A stretch of DNA of 64,000 nt from Branchipolynoe longqiensis (lineage: Eukaryota; Annelida; Polychaeta; Phyllodocida; Polynoidae), in contig CM059193.1 in the NCBI GenBank assembly GCA_030323885.1, positions 91,575,990-91,639,989 on the forward strand, in the 5' to 3' direction. The stretch's first letter is position 1, and every line of letters starts with the position of its first letter. The notes under the pieces were generated by a model. It had not been told where the DNA came from. It searched no databases and saw only the letters and a list, made by a program, of their open reading frames with translations. The position numbers were made by a program, and so were the translations under genes. This document shows, one piece after another, positions 40,546 through 51,699 of this stretch.

Positions 40546-41128
40546 AGCCCTGTCACATTACGATGCTTCTCACCGGCGTGCCGCCAACGCGCAAAATAAG
40601 TTGTTCGCGTCAAGACACGTCCAACTTTTCGGCGTTTTGGGAAAAAGTTTGACGTCAGCACAACTTGTTGGTAGCGTGCGGCCGACGTTGTGGTAAAGTA
40701 TATCGACGCGTTAGAAAAAAAACAAAAAAGTTTGGTGCGCTGTCCTCATAAGACCTTAGATGTTGCTAGGGTGTAAAACAACAATGCCCCAGTTTGGCAC
40801 AACATCTGGGAACGAGCCTCCCGCGCGCGCGTTCACATAACGTTATTCCAGCGATGTCGACGTGCTTCTGACGTCGCCATAATATTGGCACCCACACGTT
40901 GACACGCGTTGTCGATCGTCGAAAGTTTTGGGCATGCACAAAACTTTCTACGCGACACGACGCACGCTGACGTTCCTCACCGACCGTCGATGTCCATCAC
41001 ATGTACTGACGCAGTACCGACGCGCGCCTAACGCGTGCATAACCTTTCCTGACGTGTGCCGACGTTCCACCCAAAAATCACACACGTCGACGCGCGTTGG
41101 CGAGAAACGTCATAATGTGACAGCACCA
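40546..41128. mobile_element. Foldback family F
   Basis: Ends AGCCCTGTCACATTACGATG and AACGTCATAATGTGACAGCA are inverted. CG-rich interior of GACGCGCG/GTCGACGTGC-type motifs; a SINE tail scrap lies at 40741-40785. Confidence 0.7.
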
Positions 41129-41420
41129 TTAATTAACCACATTGATCGGATAGTAGTCACCCATGTGATTACTGCGCCCCTCCATGGGAAAAGCCACCGA
41201 CGCGCAGCGATCCTGCTATCGAGAAAGATAAAACAAACAAAAACATGCTTTAAATGTCCCACCACCACTATTTTAACCTGGGTAACCACCATTTTGATTA
41301 CATCACAATATGGTACCCAATTCCGATTTTGTTTAAATTTAATTGATAATTAATTAATAATTTTTTTAATTAAATTAAATTAATAATTCCTGAACGTGGA
41401 AGGTTCTTTCTATAATAATC
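41129..41420. other. Unassigned AT-rich stretch
   Basis: Ends in an (A/T)-only run near 41330-41385. No gene. Confidence 0.3.
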
Positions 41421-41423
41421 AAT

Positions 41424-41850
41424 GATGGATGGGGTGTCCGAATGAGTTGAGTGCCCAGCTCCTGTTTTGGTAGCGCATGGGATTTGAACCTGTGCATTTG
41501 AACTCCGATCGAGTCGAACCAATGACTTAAAATGGACACTTATCGCTACCTATCCTGGCGTTTGACATTACTAGGATAGGGAAAGGGGGAGGTGCAATGT
41601 GCAAGACTAATTGTCCGGGATTGAAAATTCCCCTGTTTAATAAAATAATTTAAAAAAATAAATGAATAAATCTGCCATTTCCCCTGACTAGGGACATATG
41701 GCGCACTGTCACAAGTCAGCAGGCGTCCGGATATGACCTTAGATGTTGCCAGAACGAAAAACTCCAAAAGCCAACCGACCACAAGTTGGTACCTGTCCTG
41801 ATATGACCTTAGATGTTGCCAGGACAGTAGAACTCCAATAACCAATCAAC
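41424..41850 (+). repeat. SINE-A short variant plus two SINE tails
   Basis: 41424-41650 is a diverged short variant; 41700-41780 and 41783-41850 are two successive SINE 3' ends in the same direction. Confidence 0.7.
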
Positions 41851-41869
41851 CAACCAACATCCCAAGCAG

Positions 41870-42060
41870 CCAATCACAGAACGCGTTATAAAGCCAGCAG
41901 GCATCAGGCTGGGGCGAAAGGCGAATTTATTTTGGCTCACGCAGTCTCTGGCCCAGCTGCAAAGCTGATGCAGAAAGCCGGTCTCTGACAATGGAGATAA
42001 CAAAGATGGCTGCCGAATGAGGCGATAAGATGCCCAGATGCAGAGACTCACCTAGACGCT
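41870..42060 (+). promoter_or_regulatory. Weak promoter-like block
   Basis: CCAATCACAGAACGCGTTATAAAG places a CCAAT box and a TATAAA close together, but no convincing gene follows. Low confidence. Confidence 0.2.
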
Positions 42061-42187
42061 AGTTGCCACTAATTGACAGGCTGTCTCTAGTAGTATCTCC
42101 CCAATCGCATTACATCCCAGCGAAAGGTGGAGGGGGGCGGTGAGGGAGATGGGGGGGGGGGATATTTCCTACCGCTTTACTAACAAC

Positions 42188-42372
42188 AGACCAGATGCAA
42201 TGGCCAAATGAGAGTTGAGTGCCCACTTCCTGTGTTGCAGGTTGTGGGAGGCGAATCCCGGCCGAGTCAAAGCGATGAATTACAAATTTATGCTTGTCGC
42301 TACATACGGAATCCCGACCGAGTCAACACAATGAATTAAAAATGTATTCTTGTTGCTACATAGGGTCAATGC
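42188..42372 (+). repeat. Partially duplicated SINE head
   Basis: The head and early body are followed by a second copy of the box-B to TTGTTGCTACATA segment. Confidence 0.6.
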
Positions 42373-42378
42373 GATAAC

Positions 42379-42389
42379 ACACACACACA

Positions 42390-42446
<57 letters not shown>
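42379..42446. repeat. (CA)n / (CACG)n microsatellite
   Basis: Pure CA dinucleotides with an internal block of CACG units. Confidence 0.95.
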
Positions 42447-42448
<2 letters not shown>

Positions 42449-42879
42449 CGATATTTTGGGAGATATTTTTTGTAACTGAGATTGAGATTTGCTGAATTAG
42501 TCAACATTGTTTTTTTTATTGTTTTTTTTTCTATGCGTGGATTTGTGTGTGAAGCGTAACCTCCACCCTACCTACATGTCTGAGGTCCCCCCCGACACAC
42601 CTACCCCCACCCCTCACCTCACCTAATGCTAATTGGTAAGAAATGTGACTTTCTTTGAAGCTCGAGAAGATTAGCCGCTCGAGCGTAGCAGAGGCTCAAT
42701 TTGACATCGGCCACACACAGATGGGTGACGTCACTGGTGGGTGGGGGAGAGAAGGGGTGAAGGGGTGGGTGGGTGGGTGGGTAGCGGGTGGGTGGATTTT
42801 GGGAGTTGGTTGGTTTGTTTGTTAAGTGTGTGAATCAGGTCTGCAAAATAAAAGTCCAAAGACAATACCCCAAGGATCT

Positions 42880-43322
42880 GATGCGGGGGCCGAATGGGTA
42901 AAGCGCTGGCTTTCCGTGCAGAAGGTCCGAATAACTCCCCCTCCTCCTCCTCCTCCTCCTCCTCCTCCTCCTGCTCCTGCTCCTCCTCCTCCTCCTCCTC
43001 CTCCTCCTCCCCTCTTCCTCCTCCTCCCGTACTCCCCTCCTCATTTTCTCCCCTCCTCGCATACCCTCGTCTCCTCCCCAACCCTCCCATCCACTCCCCT
43101 TCCCTCCCTCCTCTTCCCTCCCCTTCCCTCCCCTTCCCTCCCCTCCCCTCCCCCTCCCTCCCCCCTCCCTCCCTACCTCCCCTCCCTCCCCTCCCTCCCT
43201 CCCTCCCTCCCCCTCTACTCCCATCCCCTCTACCCCCTCTCCTCCCCGCGCCCCTCCTCACATCACCGCCGTCCTGATATGACCTGAGACGTTGCCAGGA
43301 CAGTAAAACTCCAACAACCAAC
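42880..43322 (+). repeat. SINE-A whose middle is replaced by a C/T tract
   Basis: Head GGGGCCGAATGGGTAAAGCG and 3' end CCTGATATGACCTGAGACGT..ACTCCAACAACCAAC flank 42934-43262, a CTCCTC/CCCTCC tract in place of box B and body. Confidence 0.65.
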
Positions 43323-43330
43323 TCCACTCT

Positions 43331-43730
43331 CAAATCACCTCCTCTCCTCCTCTCCTCCTCTCCTCTCCTCCTCTCCTCTCTCCTCTCCTCCTCTCCTCCT
43401 CACCTCCTCTCCTCCTCCTCTCCTCTCCTCCTATCCTCTCCTCCTATCCTCCTACCTCCTCTCCACCTCTTCCTCTCTCCTCCCTCCTCCTCCTCTCTCC
43501 TCCTCCTCTCCCTCCTCCTCCTCTACCTTCCCCTCCTCCTCTCCTCCTCTCCTCCTCTCCTCCCTCCTCCCCTCCTCCTCTCCTCCCTCTCCTCCTCTCC
43601 TCACTCCCCTTCTCTCCTCTCCTCCTCCTGCTCTCCTCCTATCCTCCTCTCCTCCTCTCCTCCTCTCCTCCTTATCCTCTCTCCTCCTTATCCTCCTCTC
43701 CTCCTCTACCCTGCTCCTCCCCTTTCCCCC
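43331..43730. repeat. CTCCT-type tract
   Basis: Nearly pure CTCCTCTCCT units. Open frames are compositional. Confidence 0.93.
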
Positions 43731-43965
43731 TGCTCCCATTCCCCACCCTACCCAACACTCGGCCACTGTAGACCATGTCCACCCTGACCCACTAGGACAG
43801 TATTGACTGTTGGTTTCTATGGTAACCCTCAGTTTGAAGTAGTTGATGCCAAGTCGGGAGGCATTTGGTACTTGAAAGACGCTGAGCCAGACTGACGCAA
43901 CCATCCCCCCCCCTGCCCCCCTCGCCCCTCACACCTCCCCCCACACCAACTGAATTTCATCGTGT

Positions 43966-44536
43966 TTAAAATTGCATAGCCCGATGGGTTTAAGTTTCAG
44001 ACATTTTATTGCCTACATTTATTAGTGTAGTAGTCTGCACTGACCTCTCAGTCTCAGGGAAGAAGCCACATAGACGACACACATGGATAGGGTCATTGTA
44101 TCAGGGAGCCTAGTGGTTAGGACGCTAGCCCCGAAATGACAAAAAAATGTGTGTTTGAATTAAAGGAAAGTTCACCAACGATTAAAGTGGCACAGTCTGA
44201 TGGTTTTGAGTTTCTGTCATTTTCTGCGATAAATATATTAGGTTGATTGTTATAATCTACCTGACTTTAATTTGAAGTAACTTTTATGTTAAATGGTTAA
44301 CTTTCGAGATATTTGAAGTGCAAACATGCCAAATTAATTTTAGCAAGCACGCCAAAACTGCGATACTATAGGCTTCTGCAGTAACAGGTTCTGTTAAATT
44401 ACCTCAATATTCCCTTCTGTGTGGTGACAAACGTTTATTAAATGCACCAGTATCTAAGTTTGATGTGTAGAATCAAATCTAGATTATTGTTTTGGTTTAG
44501 AAGATTTGATATTTTCATCGGACTATGCAACTTTAA
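43966..44536 (+). mobile_element. MITE family H copy, interrupted
   Basis: A left-end scrap at 43966-44020 (TTGCATAGCCCGATGG) and the near-complete unit 44180-44536 (AAAGTGGCACAGTCTGATGG to CATCGGACTATGCAACTTTA) are separated by the LTR fragment at 44026-44165. Confidence 0.6.
44026..44165 (+). mobile_element. Fragment of miniature LTR, opposite orientation
   Basis: TGTAGTAGTCTGCACTGACC then a diverged body with the A-box-like GGGAGCCTAGTGGTTAGG; the only + oriented member in the window. Confidence 0.65.
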
Positions 44537-44681
44537 GGCGCATAAGCTAGTGCAGTCAGGGTATGGCGCCTTTCCAACAGCGCCATATCTCCCACTAGCG
44601 GACTGAACCCGCGACCTACAATAGTTCCGCTCCGATTCAGCAGGAGGCGCCTCCCTACTGAGCCTTGCCTCAGCATATACT

Positions 44682-45039
44682 TGCAGGGATGAAAGATCTC
44701 TGCGATTTCGCGGATTTCCGGGATTTTTCCTGTAGCTATAAGTGTATACTAATACATTGTTCAAATGCCGTAGCAATATATGGTGCAGACCCGCAGCACT
44801 ATCAGTGTATACTACTGAAAAATGCTTAAAATGCCACAGCACTATCAGTGTATACTACTAATACGTGTTCAAACTCCGCAGCACTGTCAGTGTATACTAC
44901 TAATACATGCTTCAAACGTATATGTATGAAACCTGACTTCCGGGAATTTTCCGTGATTCCCTGACAATGCTAATACCTATGTCATAATATCAGAATTTCG
45001 GCTTTTTTTTCAAGAGACCACTTTCATTTCAACTCTGTA
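44682..45039. mobile_element. MITE family J copy with internal tandem
   Basis: Left GCAGGGATGAAAGATCTC and right GAGACCACTTTCATTTC. Internally CAGCACTATCAGTGTATACT is tandemly repeated about every 60 bp. Confidence 0.5.
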
Positions 45040-45734
45040 CTTGGCAGTATATGGGTCGATCTCCGAAGCGGTGTACCACTTTTGTGACACAGAAGCTAAA
45101 CGTGAAAACTTTCTAAATAATAGCAGAATCCATGTTCATGTGAAGGTGCACATGTTGTGCATATGTCAGAGTTGAAATTTATTTTGGTCACTGTTTGATT
45201 TTGATCTCATACAAATTGAGAAAGCCATTAAAATGAACCGTGTAACATCCACCCATAGCATCATTTTAATACCCATCCATAACATCATTTTAACACGCAC
45301 AACAAATTCAACAAGATTTTGTTAATTACAGTTTTTAGTGGGGTTTTTTTCACAAGTGTTTATTCATCAGAACAAGTATAGTATCAGAGCCGGAGCACTG
45401 GTCTTCCACCTGTTTTACATGCACTCTGGAATTTTACACATGGTTTGGAGGAGTATCCTGTGCTGTTTCTGTGCAGCATAGGACACTTTGTACAATGGGT
45501 GTGCATGACTCATGCTGCATTATGTGCAGCATCAGTCACTATTCTTGTCAGTCTTAGGTGACTACTTGACTATGTACTTGATATTGTAATCATTTCTCAT
45601 TGCTAATGTGCTTTTTTGGTTTATTATGTCTGTGTGTTGGGTTTGTAGTTTGCGGTTGTTCGGTGTTCTTGTTTTGTTTTTGGTTAGATTTGTGTTGGTA
45701 GTGAGTGTGTTCTGTTACTGTATATGTGGATGGT
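45040..45734. other. Unassigned; includes a repeat shared with 50825-51072
   Basis: 45050-45275 is an inverted, diverged copy of 50825-51072 (ATGGGTCG, GGTGTACCA, GCAGAATCCAT and TATGTCAGAGTTGAAATT in common). No gene recognised. Confidence 0.4.
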
Positions 45735-45937
45735 TTGCGCCTGTCTTGACATGTTCTCGCCGGTGTGAAGCCTCTATTTGCTCCCCGAGAGAGAGCAGCC
45801 GGTAACTTGAAAAAGCCAGCAGTACTTCAATAATTTTGCAGGCAGCTTTCATGAAATGTTGGAGAGCGGCAGTCAAGTAATGAAAGCAGTCTTTGTCACA
45901 TCGTGACCGACAGCATGATGATGATGATGATGATGGG
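45735..45937 (+). repeat. Repeat X with (ATG)n tail
   Basis: Matches 26992-27270 in the opposite orientation and ends in a run of GAT triplets. It abuts the 3' side of the CR1-like LINE. Confidence 0.6.
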
Positions 45938-46149
45938 TGGTTAACAAGGTTCTGTATTTGGTTTCTATTGGCAGGTGTCTGCCTTCGTTTTGTTTTTCTT
46001 TGTTTTATTATGGGGAAGGGTGAGGTCCCTGGTGGTGGCGGGGGCAGGCGTGGGCAGACAGAGCGGAAAGGGGGGATACATGTTCTGTGTAGAACTCTTC
46101 AGAGTGCTGGTTTTGGGCCTGAATGACCAGGTTAGCTCAATATGCATTT

Positions 46150-46890
46150 TTAAACTCTTGGTGGGAGGTTGTTCCACATGACGCTTCCCCTGTATATTGG
46201 TGCTCTAGCTAGTTTATGTGTAGTTGGATTTGGTACTGTGAGTAGTGTGGCAGTTCCTCTTCTTGTTATTCTGTTTGTATGATCAACATATAGGTTCTCT
46301 CTTGCCCGTTTGTGCATCAATGTCATCAGGTGCAGGTCTCTTCGTTTTGAGAGTGTATCTAGCTTGGCTTGGCTGTCCATTTCTAAAACCCTGAGAGTTT
46401 TGCCTTGGTATGCTGTTCTAAGTGCTCTGTTTTGTAGCTTAGATTGGAGCTTAGTTTCTTGTTGCTGTGTTAGTAGGCCATATATTATATCGTTGTATTC
46501 TATGATGGGTAGCATTGTTGTTTTATACAGGAGCAGTGCTGTGTTTTCACTTATATATCTCCTCATCTTCCTGAATGTTGTCATCTTCAGTGCTATTGAC
46601 TGGTTTAGCCTGTTCAGTTGTACATTTGCATTTAGATTTACATCGAGAGTTGTGCCCAGGTATTTGTATGAGTTTACTTCACAGAGTAGGGTTCCTCTCA
46701 TCTGCAATTGAACTGGTTGGGCTTTAGCCTTTCCTACTTTTGTTCCATAGATAACATATTCAGTTTTGGCACTATTGACCGTCAATTTGTTTTCCTGGCA
46801 CCAGATACGCACCCTGTGTAAGATTCTGTTTGCTTCCTCTGCAGCTTTAGAAGGATCTGTCATGAATTGTGAGTGCCGCGTCATCGGCAA
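46150..46890 (-). pseudogene. LINE RT C-terminal part
   Basis: A 246-codon frame beginning just after the FADD box with RILHRVRIWCQENKLTVN and KTEYVIYGTK, then YKYLGTTLD, LLYKTTMLPIIEY and GSVMWNNLP, the normal order of blocks behind motif C in CR1/Jockey-group RTs. The upstream motifs lie in other frames, so this is a broken gene. Confidence 0.85.
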
Positions 46891-47534
46891 ATAGTGTAAA
46901 TTTGGCTTTTTTCGAGACTAGAGGGAGATCATTTATGAAGATTAGGAATAGTAATGGTCCAAGGGTGGAGCCCTGTGGTACTCCAGTTTTTAACTATGTG
47001 AGTGGAGGACTCAATATTGTTTAACTTTGTACGTTGCTTTCTGTTGTTGAGATAGCTATTGAGGAAGTTACAAGTTTTAATACCCAAGCCTGCTCTTTCT
47101 TCCTATTGCATTAGTATTTTATGGTCAATCGTGTCGAATGCCTTCTTGAAATCAAGGAAGACAGCAATCGTCAGCTCTTTGTTATCTATGTTAAACAGTA
47201 ATTTATCCATTAGGGATGCTAGTGCCCCTGTTGTCGATTTGTTCTTCTGGAACCCATGTTGTTGGTATGCTAGGTACTTGCTGGGTCCTAGAAATGCTTT
47301 TATTTGGTCATGTATTATTTGTTCTATGATTTTACCCGGTATTGGGAGGATTGATATTGGTCGTAGTTTACTGCAGTATTTTGGGTTTCTGAATTTGGGA
47401 ATTGGGGTGACTGTGACCAGTTTCCAGTCTTCAGGGAAGATGCCTGTATTGATTATTATATGAAATAGGTGTGTGAATTCTACTATTAGTGTTAATATTG
47501 CTGTTTTTATCAGGGAAGCACAAATATCTTTCAT
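46875..47534 (-). pseudogene. LINE RT fingers and palm
   Basis: Frame 47534-47103 has GIFPEDWKLVTVTPIPK, YRPISILPIPGKIIEQI-type sequence (here LRPISILPIP), YQQHGFQKNKSTTGAL and FLDFKKAFDTIDH (motif A). After a stop, the [19 protein letters not shown] block (46984-46922) and the FADDAALT box (46906-46875) continue in other frames. All catalytic motifs of the RT are recognisable, but not in one frame. Confidence 0.88.
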
Positions 47535-47628
47535 GCCAGATGATTTGTGTGGTGATATTTTATTTACTCTGTCTAGTACTTCATCTTGTGTTGTTTCCTG
47601 GAAGTCATAGTTTTCATTATTTGGTTGT

Positions 47629-48401
47629 CTAGTAAATTTTTGCTTGGTCGGTTATCTTGTCAAATTTTCTTGCTAACTTTTCTCCAATGTCAACAAAGTA
47701 GTTATAGATTTCTTCCGTTTGTTGATTGTCTGGTATTGTGTTCCCTGTTTCTTCGTTGATAAGGTTGCTGATTATTGCTTTGTTAGTTGGTTCTATTTGG
47801 TTCAGTTCACGCCAGCATTTCCTAGCGTTGTGTCTATGTTTGTGTAGCTGGTCTTGACAGTATCTTGCTTTTCTCACCTCATTTCTGGTTATTTTAGTCA
47901 TGCACCTCGCTATAAACTCATCTCCAGGATCTTTGGTCCACTCAATTTTCTGTCTAAAATAATCCCTCTCTTGTTGTAGCTCAATTAGTTCATCGTAGAT
48001 ATACCCTGCAGTATTTGTTCTTAGCTTAAGTTCCACCAAGGGCAGTGCTCGTTTGCAGCTTTTTCTATTGCATCGTATAACATTTGCCAGCATTGTTTGG
48101 GGTTGTATTGTGTTAGTAGGTCTCTTTGGTTTATTTCCCTGAGTGAGACTTCTAGGTCACTCTGGTTGTAATTTCTGTATGAACGTCCCCATTGTGTTGC
48201 AGTACTCTTATCATTTCTTATCTTCTTTTTTATGATGTACATTGGCTTATGGTCACTTAAGTTGTAGTTGAGGACTTCCACTTTGGTGCAGTGGTTGATG
48301 TTAGTGAAGGCTAGGATTATTGTTTTCTCAGTTGTTCTTGTAACCCTTTGTAATAATGACGGGACTCGGCTGTCTGAACCCCAAACATTACTAGTCTCCA
48401 C
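47629..48401 (-). pseudogene. LINE endonuclease end and linker
   Basis: The frame 48401-48021 carries IILAFTNINHCTKVEV and YNLSDHKPMYI, the C-terminal SDH box of an apurinic-type endonuclease, and 48093-47629 is the helical linker (YDELIELQQERDYFRQKI, CWRELNQIEPTNK) before the RT. The first about 20 codons of 48401 come from the inserted sequence. Confidence 0.8.
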
Positions 48402-49230
48402 AGGTGTGTTCTGACAACTGTCTGTCAGTTCCCACCTGTCGTTACTCTCAACAACTCATAAGGAAGAAAGGAAGACAAGTCACGCAAGATTGACAGTGAA
48501 GAAGTTGTGCTTTATTGGCATCAACTCCTGTTCACCTACTGGCGACCTATCACCCGCACTCCTTACTTACTGCCCACACAGATCCTCATGACTATTGCTG
48601 GTGTATATTAGAATCCGTGGCTGCAACTCATTGCACCTGAGTCCAACGGTTGTTGCACACAGCTCAGTGTCTTTGGAATAGATGTTGCTCGTTTGAGTGT
48701 AGAAAGTGGAGTTGTCTCTAGGAGTGCTTCTCCCAGAGTGTTTCATCTGGGGTCTGTGTGTCAGATACAAGGAATGCAGGTGACCGGGCTCACACAGCCA
48801 GCCAATCAGACACCCTCTACAGCCTGGGTGGGCGACGATCTAATAGGGGGCAGTTGTCACTCAACCCCATCTACAGGTGGTGTCCATAATGTATGCAGGA
48901 TGGCTGGGTGTGCTTGTCCATCGGTCCCGTGGTAACAGGTAGTTGCAGACAGTTACAACAAACATATATCAATGCTTCTCTCCCTCTATGCACTCTTTCT
49001 GGTGCAGGAAGAGAACATTTCAATAATTATTAACCGTCTCTTTAGTATGAACATCACATCACAATCTCGGTCGCTATGTGTTATCACATTTTCACATAGC
49101 CGCTTATGTCACAAAGCGAGTGGGGCACCCATTGCTGCTCTGTTAAATAATCCTGGTCCCCACTCCATCGCCTGAGAATAATAATATTCTTTGCCAATAT
49201 ATAAATCCGAACTGAAAATCCGTATATTTT
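48340..49230. mobile_element. Insertion in the LINE endonuclease, borders uncertain
   Basis: The endonuclease protein is continuous before about 49230 and after about 48340, so this stretch is foreign. 48407-48960 has imperfect inverted ends (AACTGTCTGTCAGTTCC near 48415 and the complement of AACTGTCTGCAACTACC near 48955). An alternative is a 469-bp solo LTR at 48407-48875 (TGTT..TACA, GGTG on both sides). I cannot decide between them. Confidence 0.45.
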
Positions 49231-49831
49231 TACACTTTGTTGGTTGGTGTATCATTTGTTGGAGTTCATGTTCTATCGCAAATTGTCTCACAGTTCCGTC
49301 CGGTGTCTGTTTTTTACCGTTGTAGTCCACATTAAAATCACCCAGAATGAGTATCTCATATTTGTCTACATTTGATATTTGTCTCATACATGCACTTATT
49401 TGTGCAATCCCTTCATTTACGTTACCATCTGGTGGTCTATATATGTTACCAATAAGAATATTTCTGGTGTGGGGCCTAATGACTAACGACCATTGTATTT
49501 CAATATCACTATTCAATTTGTTTTGGTCTTCATGTTTGGTGGTATCGATGTGTAATTCTGATTTAAAGTATATTCTGAGCCAACCTCTGGATTTAGTTCT
49601 GCCATTTTCTAGCTTTGTTCTCCTGTCCGCTCTTGTTAATTGGTAACCTGGTATGGTAGTCTGTCTGTCCTCTGTATTTCCATTTAGCCAAGTCTCTGAT
49701 ATAGTGAAGATGTCAAACGATGACTCTGGCAGGTCTATCCTTTTCTGGTCAATCTTGTGGGTGAGATTACATATTTTCAGATGACCTATTTTAAAACCTG
49801 GTTGGCCCTTCAGTTCAGTCAGAGGAAGCAC
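49230..49831 (-). pseudogene. LINE apurinic-type endonuclease, N-terminal part
   Basis: Blocks in order: LKICNLTHKID, FDIFTISETWLNG (ETWL box with catalytic Glu), IVNIYRPP-like NILIGNIYRPPDG, and EILILGDFNVDYNG (GDFN box). These match the endonuclease of CR1/Jockey-group LINEs, which nicks the target before reverse transcription. The frame runs into inserted sequence at about 49230. Confidence 0.88.
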
Positions 49832-50142
49832 AGTAGCCGCTGGATGCCCAGCAACTCACATCCCCCACACCTCCACCACAGCCCCGCACAAGCCGTCCCC
49901 CGCAACCCCCAGGCGCCCCAGCCCCCAAGGTGTTGTTGATTCTTTGTCTAGGATTCTTTGTCATATATAGTTGTGTTTGTTGTGTGTGTTTATCCAGGCT
50001 GTGGACAAGGATTTATTTTTGCTCTTGCATCTCATTCTTGTTGTGCGTTAGTTATGTTTGTCTTTAAAATTGCTCTCAAGGTTTGCTTGTTTTTTTGTGT
50101 GTGCTGATCTGTGGAGGTTTGTTATGTCAAATTTGCTTAATT

Positions 50143-50420
50143 ATGCCAGGTACACACCTACCGTTTGTGCGCACCCACCTACCGTATACGATCTAAAACT
50201 GCCCGTTTCGCACACACAAATCGCTAGGTGTGCACTCCCCGCGCACACCTAGCGATTGCGATTCCTGACTAAAAACTCAGTTTTAGGGCTAAAAGGGGCC
50301 GATTACGATTGCGATTCGCGATTCGAAAAATGAATCGGCCTGTTTTCAGTTTTAAGCGGGTCGGGTCGAGTCGCGAGTTTTAGTGCGCGAATCGTAAACG
50401 GTAGGTGTGTACTTGGCATT
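50143..50420. mobile_element. Foldback element with long inverted ends
   Basis: Ends GCCAGGTACACACCTACCGT and ACGGTAGGTGTGTACTTGGC are inverted with one change; the inner part adds CGCACACCTAGCG and CGATTGCGATT motifs. About 278 bp, non-coding. Confidence 0.78.
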
Positions 50421-51075
50421 AGTGATATGTCGAGTGTAAAGTGGTAGTGACAAGTAGAAGTTATTATTATAGTTTGGTTTTAATGTAGAGCACTTATTGG
50501 TTGTTTTAGTGTCTTATCGGGGGGGGGGGGAGCAAAGAGGAGTTCAGCAATAAAGATTATGTCTGACGAGAACAAAGGTTGAAAAAAACATTTGTGTAGG
50601 TGCATATTGTCGACATGCACATTTTCATGTTTTGACTTTAGAACAAAATCAAATAAGCATACTTTGGATACATTGTGTAGGATAGATTAAATAAATGTAG
50701 TATTACTGACATACTTAATACACAGTGTCAACAATAACTATTTGACTTCCCACCCACCCCGCAAAAAAGATAAAGTCATTAACAATGTCACATGGAAACC
50801 AAATATGTGGTACATAGTTTATGAGAACGACCCATAGGTATCCCGGGTGGATGTTACACTATTAATTTTAATGGCTTTCTCAATCTATATAAGATCAAAA
50901 TAAAAAAATTTAAGAATTTAATTTCAACTCTGACATATGCACAACATATAAACCTTTATACGAATATGGATTCTGCTATTATTTGTAATGTTTTCTGCTA
51001 TCATTTGGAATATTTTCACTTTCGATTTCCACGTCACAAAAATGGTACACAACTTCTGAGAACGACCCATATATC
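50421..51075. repeat. Unclassified, with direct repeats about 236 bp apart
   Basis: TTATGAGAACGACCCATA (50819) and TTCTGAGAACGACCCATA (51055) are direct repeats flanking AT-rich sequence also found inverted at 45050-45275. A poly-G run lies at 50520-50530. Confidence 0.35.
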
Positions 51076-51445
51076 TTAAAAGTTTCATAGTTGGATAAAA
51101 GCATGAAATTTTCAAAACCAAAACAATCGTCTAGATTTCATCCTACATGTCTACGTTAGATACTGATGCACATATTAACCATTTGCTGACACATAGAAGG
51201 GAATACTGAGTCAATTTAATAGAACCTGCTACTGCTGAAGCCTATCATCCATCCTATGGCGTCAGAGTTTTGGCGTGATTGCCAAAACTAATTTTGAATG
51301 TTCAAACTTCAAATATCTCCAAAGTTAGCCATTTAAAATAAAAGTTACGTGAAACTAACGTAAGGTAGACTATAACAATCAATTTAATATATTTATCTCA
51401 GAAAAGCGACAGAAACTCTAAACCATCGGACTATGCAACTTCAAT
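51076..51445 (-). mobile_element. MITE family H copy
   Basis: The - strand starts TTGAAGTTGCATAGTCCGAT and ends ..CTATGAAACTTTTAA, with the family body (GTTATAGTCTACCTTACGTT, GAGATATTTGAAGTTTGAAC). Confidence 0.7.
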
Positions 51446-51699
51446 GGCGGAAACTCAAATCCAATTTTAAAGTTTGTGGCTGTGCTCGACATATTGCTGA
51501 CTCAGCCGTTATCACGTGACGGGATATAGGGTGGGTGGGTTGGGGTGGGGGTCAGGGGGAGGTGGGGGAGGTCTGGAACCGGCCTGATAAGAGGGACCAG
51601 TCATTGCGCCATGTCAGGGCGTGTGTGTATCAGGGAGCGGTCATTTCACCGAGACAATAGGTGCACGGCACGGACACCAGGGGGCGTCCCACCAGCAGA

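Larger units (their letters stand above)
45940..49940 (-). mobile_element. CR1/Jockey-like LINE, decayed
   Basis: In order on the - strand: endonuclease (49831-49230), insertion (about 48340-49230), endonuclease end (48400-48200), linker, RT fingers and palm (47534-46875) and thumb/C-terminus (46890-46150). Frames break repeatedly. No RNase H domain is seen. The upstream end near 49940 is uncertain. Confidence 0.85.

Noticed and set aside
50808..51075. LTR pair from the direct GAGAACGACCCATA repeats
   Set aside because: The repeats are short and the same segment recurs inverted at 45050-45275 without such ends.
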